From Lysobacterales bacterium (GTDB lineage: Bacteria; Pseudomonadota; Gammaproteobacteria; Xanthomonadales; Xanthomonadaceae), in the NCBI GenBank assembly GCA_016718605.1, contig JADKCY010000040.1, positions 1 through 41,815 on the forward strand: a stretch of DNA of 41,815 nt. The letters are read 5' to 3'. A program made the position numbers and the translations under genes. Under the pieces are notes generated by a model, which saw only the letters and a list, made by a program, of their open reading frames with translations, had not been told where the DNA came from and searched no databases. The first letter of the stretch is position 1. Every line of letters starts with the position of its first letter. Of this stretch, positions 34,922-41,815 are shown in pieces.

Positions 34922-35059
34922 CGCAACGTGAACCGCCAACCTTCTGCCAATTCTGACGAGAGTTGCCGGGGATTCTTGAAGGAATCGCTTCTCGCAAGGC
35001 CGTTTTCGTGTACGCTCACGCCATGATCGGACGAACTCCGCCCCAGATTCTCATACGAC

Positions 35060-35146
35060 GGACCAGCGCTCTGCTGGTCCCTGCCGCCTAGCACGCTATC
35101 CAGTCAGCGCTGCCGGCAGGGTCTCCTCCTTCTACACGGAGACCCT
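35060..35146 (+). promoter_or_regulatory. Hairpins including a ribosome-binding-site hairpin before the exoribonuclease gene
   Basis: GGACCAGC-GCTCT-GCTGGTCC (35060-35080) is a perfect 8-bp stem. AGGGTCTCC (35118-35126) pairs with GGAGACCCT (35138-35146), which contains the Shine-Dalgarno four bases before ATG 35150. GGTCTCCTCCTT and GGAGACC are shared with the leader at 18570-18608. The rest of the 228-bp gap after the tns operon shows no transposon end. Confidence 0.6.
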
Positions 35147-35149
35147 CCT

Positions 35150-35674
35150 ATGATGCTTTTCCTCGATACCGAATGGGCCGACTCGACGTCGGAGGGCTGC
35201 CAACTCGTCTCCCTCGGGCTGGTTGGCTATGACGAGCGCTTTCAGTGGTATGCCGAGCGCGATCCGCTGCCGCTATCGGCACCGGATTTCGTGCATCAGG
35301 TCGTGTATCCCTTGCTGGAGCGGGGCGCCTACGCGATGGGCGATAGCCAGATCACAGAGTCTTTGCAGGCCTTCATTTTCCGAGTGGCCAAGGAGACCGG
35401 GAGGGCCCCCACGGTGGCCTACGACTTCTGGAATGATCGCGCGTTGTTCAACGCGGCGTGGCATGGCCCGTCCGGCGATCTCGCAACGATTCCGCCACCC
35501 GTGCAGTGGTTCGACCTGAACGTGCTGGATCCTCATTACACGAACGGACTGGAGTGGTACTTCTACGAGCGCGCCGACGAGCGAAAGCGCCGGCACCACG
35601 CCTTGGTCGATGCACGCGCCGCCAGAGCGGGCTACCTTCACGCGATTCGTCGCCTAGCGAAGGAGGGCATCTGA
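35150..35674 (+). CDS. DEDD-family 3'-5' exoribonuclease
   Basis: 174 residues from ATG 35150. FLDTEWADS at residues 4-12 supplies the D-x-E of exo motif I. AYDFWNDRALFNAAW supplies the motif II aspartate. RRHHALVDARAARAGYLHAI supplies H-x4-D of motif III, a DEDDh arrangement. The size and the start of the fold match the Rv2179c-like, polyadenylate-specific exoribonucleases common in actinobacteria and on phage/plasmid DNA. It degrades RNA or DNA 3' ends in the cytoplasm. The stop overlaps the next start (TGATG). Confidence 0.85.
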   Translation: MMLFLDTEWADSTSEGCQLVSLGLVGYDERFQWYAERDPLPLSAPDFVHQVVYPLLERGAYAMGDSQITESLQAFIFRVAKETGRAPTVAYDFWNDRALFNAAWHGPSGDLATIPPPVQWFDLNVLDPHYTNGLEWYFYERADERKRRHHALVDARAARAGYLHAIRRLAKEGI

Positions 35675-35820
35675 TGCCATTGCTCCGCGAGGTGGTCCAG
35701 CGCACCACGGCGGCCGTGGATACCGACCCCACGCTGGTGCGCCAGCAGGGCGTTTTCCACCTCGGCAAGCGCGAATTACGCCATCCCTATCCCTTACGCG
35801 AACGAATACAGGGCCCGTGA
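35674..35820 (+). CDS. Small coupled hypothetical protein, 48 residues
   Basis: ATG 35674 overlaps the exoribonuclease stop by one base, and AGGAGGGCATCTG gives a strong ribosome-binding site. The product is MPLLREVVQRTTAAVDTDP, TLVRQQGVFHLGKRELRHPY and PLRERIQGP: helical and basic, with no known family. The tight coupling supports expression with the exoribonuclease. Confidence 0.5.
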   Translation: MPLLREVVQRTTAAVDTDPTLVRQQGVFHLGKRELRHPYPLRERIQGP

Positions 35821-35836
35821 GCCTCACGGCAATCAC

Positions 35837-35938
35837 GCCCCTGTAGCTGATGTTGGTCCAAGCGCCGGCCTTATACCCCGGTTCAGCGCCCGCCAGATAA
35901 GCGGGTGTACGTCGGTTCGATTCCGACCAGGGGCACCA
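35837..35938 (+). tRNA. tRNA-like gene with long variable region, anticodon possibly TAT
   Basis: GCCCCTG (35837-35843) pairs perfectly with CAGGGGC (35928-35934), then discriminator A and an encoded CCA. The T arm GTCGG-TTCGATT-CCGAC is ideal. A D arm starts TAGCTGATGTTGG but pairs only three bases. The anticodon arm CCGG-CCTTATACC-CCGG gives a TAT anticodon in a loop with one stem mismatch. Between it and the T arm lie 29 bases with a 5-bp stem CCCGC/GCGGG. About 99 nt is long, like class II tRNAs. It may be an unusual plasmid tRNA, an allo-tRNA or a decayed gene. Confidence 0.55.
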
Positions 35939-35940
35939 CC

Positions 35941-36111
35941 ATGGAGAAGCACATGACGCAGCGCAGGCAATCCGATCTACACCCCCCACACACCGGTCGA
36001 CTGAATATCGGCGGGCATCCGAACTGCCCGGTAACCTGCACTGCATCAAGGAGAATGAGGGGCATAGGACGTTCGACCGGAGACATAAACGGACTGGAGA
36101 ACCACGCATGA
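35941..36111 (+). CDS. Possible small protein, 56 residues
   Basis: ATG 35941 directly follows the tRNA CCA end; a second ATG lies at 35953. The product is MEKHMTQRRQSDLHPPHTG, then RLNIGGHPNCPVTCTASRR. Its stop overlaps the start of the next gene in the ATGA manner, which argues for a coupled real frame, but there is no ribosome-binding site and composition is poor. Confidence 0.3.
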   Translation: MEKHMTQRRQSDLHPPHTGRLNIGGHPNCPVTCTASRRMRGIGRSTGDINGLENHA

Positions 36112-36314
36112 CGACCTACAGCGACTGGCGAACCCTACGTTTCATTGACTGCCCCGCATGTGGCGCTCAGGACACCCACACGCGGGATGCACCGGGCGGA
36201 CTCGAAGTGGACTGCCCCCAATGCGGTGTCCGATCTACCCTTGCCTGGACTCCTGAACTGAGTGACCGATTCGAGCGCGCACAAATGATCGCTCGAGCGA
36301 GACCAGCACCCTGA
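36108..36314 (+). CDS. Small zinc-ribbon protein
   Basis: 68 residues from ATG 36108 (GGAGAACCACGC upstream). It holds one four-cysteine ribbon: IDCPACGAQDTHT and LEVDCPQCGVRSTLAW, then a helical acidic-to-basic tail (LSDRFERAQMIARARPAP). Such proteins on plasmids and phages bind nucleic acid or act as small adaptors. No closer assignment is possible. Confidence 0.65.
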   Translation: MTTYSDWRTLRFIDCPACGAQDTHTRDAPGGLEVDCPQCGVRSTLAWTPELSDRFERAQMIARARPAP

Positions 36315-36404
36315 GGGAACGCCAGCACTGAAAGCCGCCCGGAATATCGGGGCTTGGCGCAAGTGGCAGGCCACTGACTGCATGACTCTGTCAAAGGAGA
36401 GCGT

Positions 36405-36839
36405 ATGAAAGAGGAACTCGATGCACTTCTGTGTAGCCGCTACCCACTGATCTTCGCGGAGCGAAACCTGCCGATGAAGGAAACCGCGATGTGCTGGGGG
36501 TTCGCGTGCGGAGACGGCTGGTTTGACCTGATCGACACGCTCTGCGAGCGGCTACAGTTCTGGACGGATCACAACAAGGCACCCCAAATAGTTGCCGTCC
36601 AAGTGAAGGAAAAATGGGGCGAGCTGCGCTTTTACCCAAGAGGCCTTCCCAACGAAGCGCAGTGGGGCATGATCTGGATGGCACAAGCGATGTCTGCGCG
36701 CATTTGCGAGGAGTGCGGTAGACCCGGCCAAGCACTGGTGAATGGTCATTTTCACCTGACTCGGTGCGCTGAACATGCGCCGGAGGGTGCAATTACGAAC
36801 GCGCAATATCTCGACCAATGGTACCCACTGGACAGTTGA
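36405..36839 (+). CDS. Hypothetical phage/plasmid-type protein, 144 residues
   Basis: ATG 36405 follows CAAAGGAGAGCGT. The core FACGDGWFDLIDTLCERLQF, then AVQVKEKWG, ELRFYPRGLPNEAQ and two cysteine pairs (CEECGRPG; the second starts TRCAEH) recur in uncharacterised proteins of phages and plasmids. The cysteines suggest a zinc-binding knuckle near the C terminus. No enzymatic motif is visible. It probably shares a transcript with the upstream small genes. Confidence 0.7.
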   Translation: MKEELDALLCSRYPLIFAERNLPMKETAMCWGFACGDGWFDLIDTLCERLQFWTDHNKAPQIVAVQVKEKWGELRFYPRGLPNEAQWGMIWMAQAMSARICEECGRPGQALVNGHFHLTRCAEHAPEGAITNAQYLDQWYPLDS

Positions 36840-36952
36840 AAGACTCCGCCCCATCCCCCAACCCGCCGAGGCCGATGAACATCGAGCTCGATCGTCAGCA
36901 AGACCCATCTGGCCACCGCACTATGATCCAGGCTGCGATTGATGACGCCCCT

Positions 36953-37330
36953 ATGAATCGAATTGACCACGCCACAGAAGAAGCCATACGGCGCTTTCTC
37001 GCCCTGCTGGGCGGTCGCTACAGCGTGGCGGGCGCCATCATCTATGGCAGTCGCGCGCGTGGCACGCACCGCCCTGACAGCGACGCCGATGTGGCTGTGC
37101 TCATGAACGGCGAGCAGCAACGTGTGTTGACGACAACCTTGGTCATGGCCGATGCCGCCTATGACGTGCAACTCGACACCGGCATCAACATCTCGCCCCT
37201 GCCGGTTTGGCTCGATGAATGGGAGCATCCGGAGACGTATGCGAATTCGGCGCTCCTGCACAACATCGCCAAAGAAGGTTTTACAGGGCCACCTATCGCA
37301 GCAGCGTCTGTTCCAGATCCTCACCGCTAA
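36953..37330 (+). CDS. mntA: MNT-type minimal nucleotidyltransferase without HEPN partner
   Basis: 125 residues from ATG 36953; in-frame ATGs at 36875 and 36923 would add a poorly conserved tail. The signature GSRARGTHRPDSDADVAVL (GSxARG...SDxDxxV) is the Pol-beta-like nucleotidyltransferase active site, and VQLDTGINISPLPVW gives the third acidic strand. In the HEPN-MNT family the MNT antitoxin modifies and silences a HEPN RNase toxin encoded next to it. Here no HEPN frame with R-x4-6-H is found on either side: downstream is a 270-bp non-coding stretch and the next gene is AbiEi-like. Confidence 0.8.
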   Translation: MNRIDHATEEAIRRFLALLGGRYSVAGAIIYGSRARGTHRPDSDADVAVLMNGEQQRVLTTTLVMADAAYDVQLDTGINISPLPVWLDEWEHPETYANSALLHNIAKEGFTGPPIAAASVPDPHR

Positions 37331-37334
37331 ACGG

Positions 37335-37405
37335 CTGATCTTGCTGCCTTTATCCTGCAAATCGGTGCATCTCGCTTTTTGCTGGATAAACGTTCACAGC
37401 CGTCT
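37335..37405 (+). repeat. Imperfect 70-bp repeat, copy 2
   Basis: CTGATCTTGCTGCCTTTATC to TTGCTGGATAAACGTTC, then ACAGCCGTC, aligned in the same orientation with 27092-27162 at roughly 70 percent identity. TTTATCC and GGATAAA form an inverted repeat inside. A third, shorter copy of the GCTGGATA motif follows at 37440-37447. The rest of the gap to 37602 is empty. Confidence 0.45.
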
Positions 37406-37601
37406 CGTGCTGCGCCGGCAACTTTCACCCTTGCTGGTCTGCTGGATAGATCTAAGCTCGCCGGACGATCAACAAGGTCGCACCCAGCTTACTGCGCCTC
37501 AAGCCAGTTCAAAGCTGGCGGCTAGCGGGATGGCCTGAAATGATTTCCGTCTAGGCTTGTTGCCGCTCCCAAATACTCCTATTCGTCAGGATTTGTCCGC
37601 C

Positions 37602-38198
37602 ATGCAGCCCCTCGCCAAACAAGTGCTGGAACACGCTGCCGGATTGCCGGAAGGCACGCCCTTGGTAGCCAAGGAACTGGTGCACCTGGGAAAACGGGCA
37701 GCGGTGGATCAAGCACTGTCCCGGCTCACGCAGCGCGGCGCTCTGATGCGCGCTGGCCGCGGCATCTATGTCCAGCCAGTGGCAAGCCGCTTCGGGTCGC
37801 GCGCTCCTTCGACCTCCAAATTGGTCGAAGGGGTAGCTCGCCAAACCGGAGAAACCATCGTGTCGCATGGCGCCGCGGCCGCGAATGTACTGGGCCTTAC
37901 CACTCAAGTTCCGGTGCGAGCAATCTATCTGTCCTCCGGCCCCAACCGCCGCTTGACGCTGGGTGCCCAGACCGTCGAACTCAGGCACGCACCGATGTGG
38001 CAGCTGATTCTTCCTGGCCGCGCTGCCGGCGATGTCGTGCGAGCGCTAGTATGGCTGGGGCCAGAGAGAGCAGGTGACGCGTTGGGAACGCTACGCGCCA
38101 AACTGTCGCCGACAGAGATGCAGGAACTCGCATCGGCACGTGCACGCCTACCCGCATGGTTGGCGCAGGCAGTGGGCGCGCTGGTGTCGCAGGATTGA
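37602..38198 (+). CDS. AbiEi-like antitoxin, partner missing
   Basis: 198 residues from ATG 37602. The N-terminal winged helix QVLEHAAGLPEGTPLVAKEL to QALSRLTQRGALMRAGRGIY is the DNA-binding part of the AbiEi/DUF6088 family. The C-terminal domain has GETIVSHGAAAANVLGLTTQ, VRAIYLSSGPNRRLTLG and VELRHAPMWQL. AbiEi represses and neutralises the nucleotidyltransferase toxin AbiEii encoded directly downstream. Here an ATG right after the stop (38199) starts only an 11-codon frame before IS-like DNA, so the toxin gene appears lost. Confidence 0.78.
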   Translation: MQPLAKQVLEHAAGLPEGTPLVAKELVHLGKRAAVDQALSRLTQRGALMRAGRGIYVQPVASRFGSRAPSTSKLVEGVARQTGETIVSHGAAAANVLGLTTQVPVRAIYLSSGPNRRLTLGAQTVELRHAPMWQLILPGRAAGDVVRALVWLGPERAGDALGTLRAKLSPTEMQELASARARLPAWLAQAVGALVSQD

Positions 38199-38297
38199 AT
38201 GCTTCGAACTAAAGGCAGGGGATCGTCGTGGTGACGATCAGACTCCGCCAGAGAACAGGACGGAGAGAATCGAGGCAATCCGTTCTCGGCGGTAGAT

Positions 38298-38402
38298 GAG
38301 GGGGGCGGACGCTTACCGGCCAGGCAGTGGATGCTCGACTACAACGAGGAACGACCCCATGACGCGCTCGGCGGGATCTCGACATCGCGACTGAGCGCAT
38401 CT
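38298..38402 (+). pseudogene. C-terminal scrap of an IS3-family transposase
   Basis: PARQWMLDYNEERPHDALGG in one frame is the conserved end of IS3-type orfB transposases (W..DYN..RPH.ALGG). The upstream catalytic region is absent. It sits where the AbiEii toxin gene would be expected, so an IS insertion and deletion probably removed it. Confidence 0.6.
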
Positions 38403-38425
38403 GGAGGACATCCCGAGCGCGTTCT

Positions 38426-38465
38426 CAGTCCCATACTTAACCGGACAGTCCCAGAATTAAGCGGA
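38426..38465. repeat. Two tandem 20-bp repeats
   Basis: CAGTCCCATACTTAACCGGA and CAGTCCCAGAATTAAGCGGA are adjacent and match at 17 of 20 positions. They lie just after the IS3 scrap and may be transposase-binding sites of the same or another element. Confidence 0.5.
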
Positions 38466-38479
38466 TTTCACAATCGGCC

Positions 38480-39985
38480 TCACGTGCCGATCGCAATAGC
38501 CCTGAACCGCGAGATCTCGCCGAACGCTAGTACGCAGGGGTTCTGCGTTGCGACAGGATAGCGGCTCACAACGAAGTGTTTGATAGCGTTTAGGCGCAAC
38601 TCCCCCAAGAGCGTTTGCTCGCGCGCGCGCTCCTTCTCAAGCGCCTTCCGGTAGCCCAGGTCAAGGTAGCGGTTGTAGCGAACGAACTTTCGTACGTCGG
38701 CCTCGATCCGATTCAGGTCGACGAGGTTGTTCTTGCACTGAACGTTGTAGATTACGCCGTCGAACGTCGCGACGACGTCGAATTCCGCGCGCCCCACTCT
38801 CTTGATCTCCGTGATGTCGAACCCTTGGGCCCGCAACGCTGCTTTGACCGACTTCTCGAAGATGAATCCGGAGCGGATCTGGTATCGACGAACGCGGTTC
38901 AGACAGACATTCTTCCAGTGGTTCGCGAATCGACTGAGCAGGGTGATCGAAGTAACCAGGTCGGCGCCGACGCGGGTGAACGGCGCATAGGTGCTGGTGT
39001 TTTCGACGTAGTCGGCGCTTTCAACGACAAGCGCCTTTCGGAGGGAGTCGGGTAGCTTCTGCTCGGAACATATCTCGTCGAAGCGCTTGACTGTCAGCCG
39101 AACGAAATACTCGTCAAAAACGAGAGGGAGCAGGCTGTGGATGAACGCGGCCAACTGGCCATACGACGTCTCTTGGATGTTGAACCCCGCGTACGCCGCG
39201 GCGATAAACGCGAGATTGTTCTCCAGCTCGGCCTTGGAAAAAATCAGTCGGCGGTTCACTGGAACGCGCTTGACCCCACTGAAGTCGATGTCGGCCATTT
39301 CGATAATGGCCGTTCGCTCGGGCTCCAGAAACAACGAGTCCAGCCCGTTGAAGCTATGGCTTGCCAAGATCCCCACCTCGTCGACGTCCAAGGCGAAGTC
39401 CGGATAGACCTGGGCCAGCATCAAGTTGTGATGCATCGACGTTGTCCCCAGGCCGACGGTCTCGATGACGTAGAGGAAGTGGTTAAGGCCGTCCAGCTCG
39501 CGCTGCCGCTGACTGCCCCGGCAGACACCAGGAATCGTGTGAAGCAGGGCGAGCAGATGCCGTCGGCGCGACTGCAGGTAGCCGATGGCCATGCCGACGG
39601 TCGCCATTGCCCGAGCTGCAGGCAGTTGGTGCGTCGCAAACGACGTGGCGATGGCATGCAACTGAATGAGCGTGTACATCAGCCGCTTTGCTACCGAGCG
39701 GGAGAAGCGAGATTCCAGGCATGCGTTGATGGATGGCAATGCCTCGAGCACGCCGCCCTCGTCCAGCAGGGCCAGACCCACGATCTCGTCGAGGAGCGGC
39801 TCGCCTCGCAGCTCTCCCGGGAGGTTAATCAGCTCTTCGATGCCGCGGAAGGTCGAGAACCAGACCTCGAACGTGCTTCTTGGCTCGAAGGGTGCCAGAG
39901 ACGATTCGATGCCGACACGCGAAAGGGCGAGCGCCCACATGGCTTCGGTCTGCGCGGCCACGCCCGTCAATCGTTGTCCTGCCAT
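38480..39985 (-). CDS. Large protein with C-terminal PD-(D/E)XK nuclease domain
   Basis: 501 residues, intact, from ATG 39985. Residues 1-360 are almost wholly helical and unrecognised (LPAARAMATVGMAIGYLQSR; LAFIAAAYAGFNIQETSYGQ). The C-terminal 120 residues form a restriction-like fold: FIFEKSVKAALRAQGFDI (E near 376), RVGRAEFDVVATFDG (D403) and NVQCKNN (Q416, K418), the E/D/QxK pattern of Mrr-like and related endonucleases that act on foreign DNA. It diverges from the nuclease-STAND gene with a 270-bp gap, suggesting one defence locus. I do not recognise the exact family. Confidence 0.7.
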   Translation of the reverse strand: MAGQRLTGVAAQTEAMWALALSRVGIESSLAPFEPRSTFEVWFSTFRGIEELINLPGELRGEPLLDEIVGLALLDEGGVLEALPSINACLESRFSRSVAKRLMYTLIQLHAIATSFATHQLPAARAMATVGMAIGYLQSRRRHLLALLHTIPGVCRGSQRQRELDGLNHFLYVIETVGLGTTSMHHNLMLAQVYPDFALDVDEVGILASHSFNGLDSLFLEPERTAIIEMADIDFSGVKRVPVNRRLIFSKAELENNLAFIAAAYAGFNIQETSYGQLAAFIHSLLPLVFDEYFVRLTVKRFDEICSEQKLPDSLRKALVVESADYVENTSTYAPFTRVGADLVTSITLLSRFANHWKNVCLNRVRRYQIRSGFIFEKSVKAALRAQGFDITEIKRVGRAEFDVVATFDGVIYNVQCKNNLVDLNRIEADVRKFVRYNRYLDLGYRKALEKERAREQTLLGELRLNAIKHFVVSRYPVATQNPCVLAFGEISRFRAIAIGT

Positions 39986-40255
39986 CCGTCGGATCCCTGG
40001 GTAAGGAGCTGAGTCGTTGCTCGCGCCATCTTGGTTCTGAAGTCGCTCAATATAAGGCCGGCCCGGGAAGGCGGCGCTTCGAGCGCATCGGTCGGTGTCC
40101 GTTGACGTGCAACTGGCCGGCGAGCCGCAGAATGACTGTACGCTCGCTCCGCCGTTAGCAGCCGGCTGGAAAGGTGTTGCCCCGCCCAGTCGGGGCGATC
40201 AGCTGCCGCTGGCGAACGCACCCCGCGAGGCTCGAAACCAAGTCTTTTTGCGCAT

Positions 40256-41815
40256 ATGACCCAGATCCCGACGCACGATCCAGCCCAAGAGATCCGCATT
40301 GAGGCGGTACACCGCGGCTTCCTCTATCAGCATCTTTATGCAGCTGCTTGCCTTCTCACTTCAGGGCAAATCGGCGCGATTTCCGTGGTGGTCGAGCGCG
40401 ACGAGGACATCGAGCTCGTCACGCCGACAGGGCGAACCTACATCCAGGTCAAGACGCGCGGCCAAGCCATCATGCCGTCGGACATCAAATCGGCTCTGGA
40501 ACGATTCGACGCGTTGCGGCAAGAGCACGCGCAGGGCCGCCGGGCGGGGCGAGCGACGTTCGTGGTGGTGGTCAACCGTGCCTTGGGGCCGACGCTCGCT
40601 GATCAAGCTCGCACAGGACAGCTGGCAGGTGACGTGAACATCCTCTGGCCAGGCCGTGTCTGTACAGACGCCCTTGGTCAACTTCCACCTGCTTGGTCGG
40701 GCATCGACGAGGCAGTCTCTTGGTTCGTCGATCGAGCCGCGACGGTGCCGCTCGCCATGCTGGCGCCCGACTCCCTCGTTTGGAAATTGGCCGGCCGCGT
40801 CCAGGCTGCGGCCGCCGGGGAAGCGCCCCATGCGGATCACACATTCTTGGTCGCAGATTTGCCGTCACTGCTGGACCAGATCCTGATCCAACTGCAGGAC
40901 TTCCCGGCACCGCCCGAGCAGTACCGACCGCAGGAGAACGAACCTCAAATCGACTTCAGCTCCCGGGTCCGGATCGTTTCCGGCTTCTCGGGCGCCGGGA
41001 AGACCGCATGGGCCTCACAGGCGGCCACTTTCAGCAGGCACAACTGCGCGTACTTCGACTGCTCGGAGACGCCGGGGGAGGCCCTCGCCCTCTCGCTGGT
41101 GCGTGAGCTGGCCGCCAAGTTGGTCGGCGCCGACCCGGATGCGGTGCGCAAGGTCTTGCTGCCGGGCGCAACTGGAGTCGAGTCGCTGCGCCAGCTGGAC
41201 ATCTATCTCATGCACGAGGGCCTCTCGCCGATCGTTGTGGTGGACAACGTGCATCGTGTTTCCGCAGAGAGCCTCAAGCGGATGGTCGATGTCACGTCGG
41301 CGCTGAAGTTCGTGCTCCTGGCGCAACCGCTGGGGACGTTGCCGGAGATCGAAGCCCTTCTGGGGTTGGCGCGAGAGCCGCTGAATGGGTGGGGTGTCGA
41401 CGATGTTGCGGCGGCGGCCTCTGCGTGGGGGTGTCGCGGTGATGCGGCCACTATGGGGCGCCTGAAGACGCTGACGGCAGGCATGCCGCTCTTCGTCAGG
41501 AGTGCCGCGACGATTGCGCGCGAAGAGTACGGAGGGCGCATCGACCAGATATGCGACGCCGTCGACGCATTGACCAACCTGGCCCAGACTGCGCAAGAGG
41601 TCATCCTGGCGAAGGTGTTCGACGCGTTTCCCCACGCCGGGCAACAGACGATCGCAGTACTGAGCCTGTCCGATATCGGCCTGCTTCCAGCCGAAATCAA
41701 CAAGCTTCTGGACGCGGCCCTTGAGATGGACGAGCGAGCGGTTGCTGGCGTGATCCGGGCATTGCGAGCCGCTGGGGTCGTGGAGATCTACGGCAACAAG
41801 GAGATCCGACTGCAT
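40256..41815 (+). CDS. N-terminal nuclease plus STAND NTPase, antiviral sensor-like, incomplete at window end
   Basis: At least 520 residues from ATG 40256, open to the last base. Residues 10-110: RGFLYQHLYAAACLLTSGQ, then VERDEDIELVTPTGRTYIQV with K66, the D/E-QxK core of Cap4/DUF4297-type dsDNA nucleases. Residues 235-420: NTPase with Walker A GFSGAGKT (243-250) and Walker B SPIVVVDNVHR (D330). After that, winged-helix-like segments (LPAEINKLLDAALEMDER). This order (effector nuclease, STAND ATPase, then a sensor domain beyond the window) is that of Avs-type antiviral proteins. The missing C terminus should be a repeat-type phage-protein sensor if the call is right. Confidence 0.75.
   Translation, partial: MTQIPTHDPAQEIRIEAVHRGFLYQHLYAAACLLTSGQIGAISVVVERDEDIELVTPTGRTYIQVKTRGQAIMPSDIKSALERFDALRQEHAQGRRAGRATFVVVVNRALGPTLADQARTGQLAGDVNILWPGRVCTDALGQLPPAWSGIDEAVSWFVDRAATVPLAMLAPDSLVWKLAGRVQAAAAGEAPHADHTFLVADLPSLLDQILIQLQDFPAPPEQYRPQENEPQIDFSSRVRIVSGFSGAGKTAWASQAATFSRHNCAYFDCSETPGEALALSLVRELAAKLVGADPDAVRKVLLPGATGVESLRQLDIYLMHEGLSPIVVVDNVHRVSAESLKRMVDVTSALKFVLLAQPLGTLPEIEALLGLAREPLNGWGVDDVAAAASAWGCRGDAATMGRLKTLTAGMPLFVRSAATIAREEYGGRIDQICDAVDALTNLAQTAQEVILAKVFDAFPHAGQQTIAVLSLSDIGLLPAEINKLLDAALEMDERAVAGVIRALRAAGVVEIYGNKEIRLH

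Noticed and set aside
34756..35094. 112-codon minus-strand frame after the tns operon as a missing methyltransferase part
   Set aside because: It overlaps the zinc-finger gene's end and shows no methyltransferase motif.
35654..36109. Minus-strand frames containing SESNRR and VGIEPTYTR strings
   Set aside because: These strings are the usual antisense translation of a tRNA T arm and acceptor, here the tRNA-like gene at 35837-35938.
1..41815. CRISPR array or guide cassette linked to the Tn7-like operon or to the Cas4-like nucleases
   Set aside because: I found no regularly spaced identical repeats and no effector cas gene in the window.

Overview
The window looks like a backbone and insertion segment of a large plasmid or integrative conjugative element from a GC-rich beta- or gammaproteobacterium. 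The H-NS protein is of the type common in Xanthomonadaceae and Burkholderiales, and the lineage is an inference. There are no ribosomal or core metabolic genes. The mobile-element signs are KfrA, a tyrosine recombinase, plasmid-type H-NS, SSB, DsbC, a UvrD-like helicase, Cas4-like nucleases and a Tn7-like transposase operon.

Layout. Positions 1-3.3 kb hold a CoiA-like gene, a small membrane-protein gene and kfrA, most with broken frames. At 3.3-5.7 kb are a tyrosine recombinase, a 323-bp mini-element with textbook Tn7-style ends (4452-4774), and an H-NS gene. From 5.7 to 22.1 kb nearly everything is on the minus strand: unknown proteins, a Toprim primase-like protein, a CobT/VWA protein, a DUF3150-like protein, a MoxR/CobS-type AAA ATPase, a GHKL ATPase, a Fe-S PD-(D/E)XK exonuclease, an unknown protein and SSB. 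This recalls the ssb-bet-exo-cobS-cobT block of SXT/R391 elements and IncA/C plasmids, but with an unrecognised protein in the bet position. Positions 22.7-27.0 kb on the plus strand form a tightly coupled operon: unknown protein, UvrD-like helicase, DsbC-like protein, CFI-box protein, membrane-anchored Cas4-like nuclease. At 27.2-28.6 kb (minus) are a membrane protein, a thermonuclease and the 3' stump of a DNA methyltransferase. The stump is cut by the right end of a Tn7-like transposon at about 28634. The operon tnsA-tnsB-tnsC-tniQ-zinc-finger protein follows to 34921. From 35.1 to 38.2 kb lie an exoribonuclease, a tRNA-like gene, small zinc proteins, and one half each of two toxin-antitoxin types. 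From 38.2 kb to the end are an IS3-type scrap and two divergent, defence-like genes: a PD-(D/E)XK nuclease, and a nuclease-STAND NTPase that runs off the window.

Regulation. Intergenic gaps of the minus-strand block repeatedly carry a terminator followed by a leader RNA. Three leaders share alternating CCCC/GGGG tracts and a common upstream box. Two others fold the ribosome-binding site into a GGTCTCC/GGAGACC hairpin.

Data caveat. Many genes left of 29 kb are interrupted by single-base shifts. Several are explained by losing one base from a short homopolymer, which looks more like consensus error than gene decay. Genes between 29.4 and 41.8 kb are intact. Coordinates of shifted genes are given for the reconstructed full gene.
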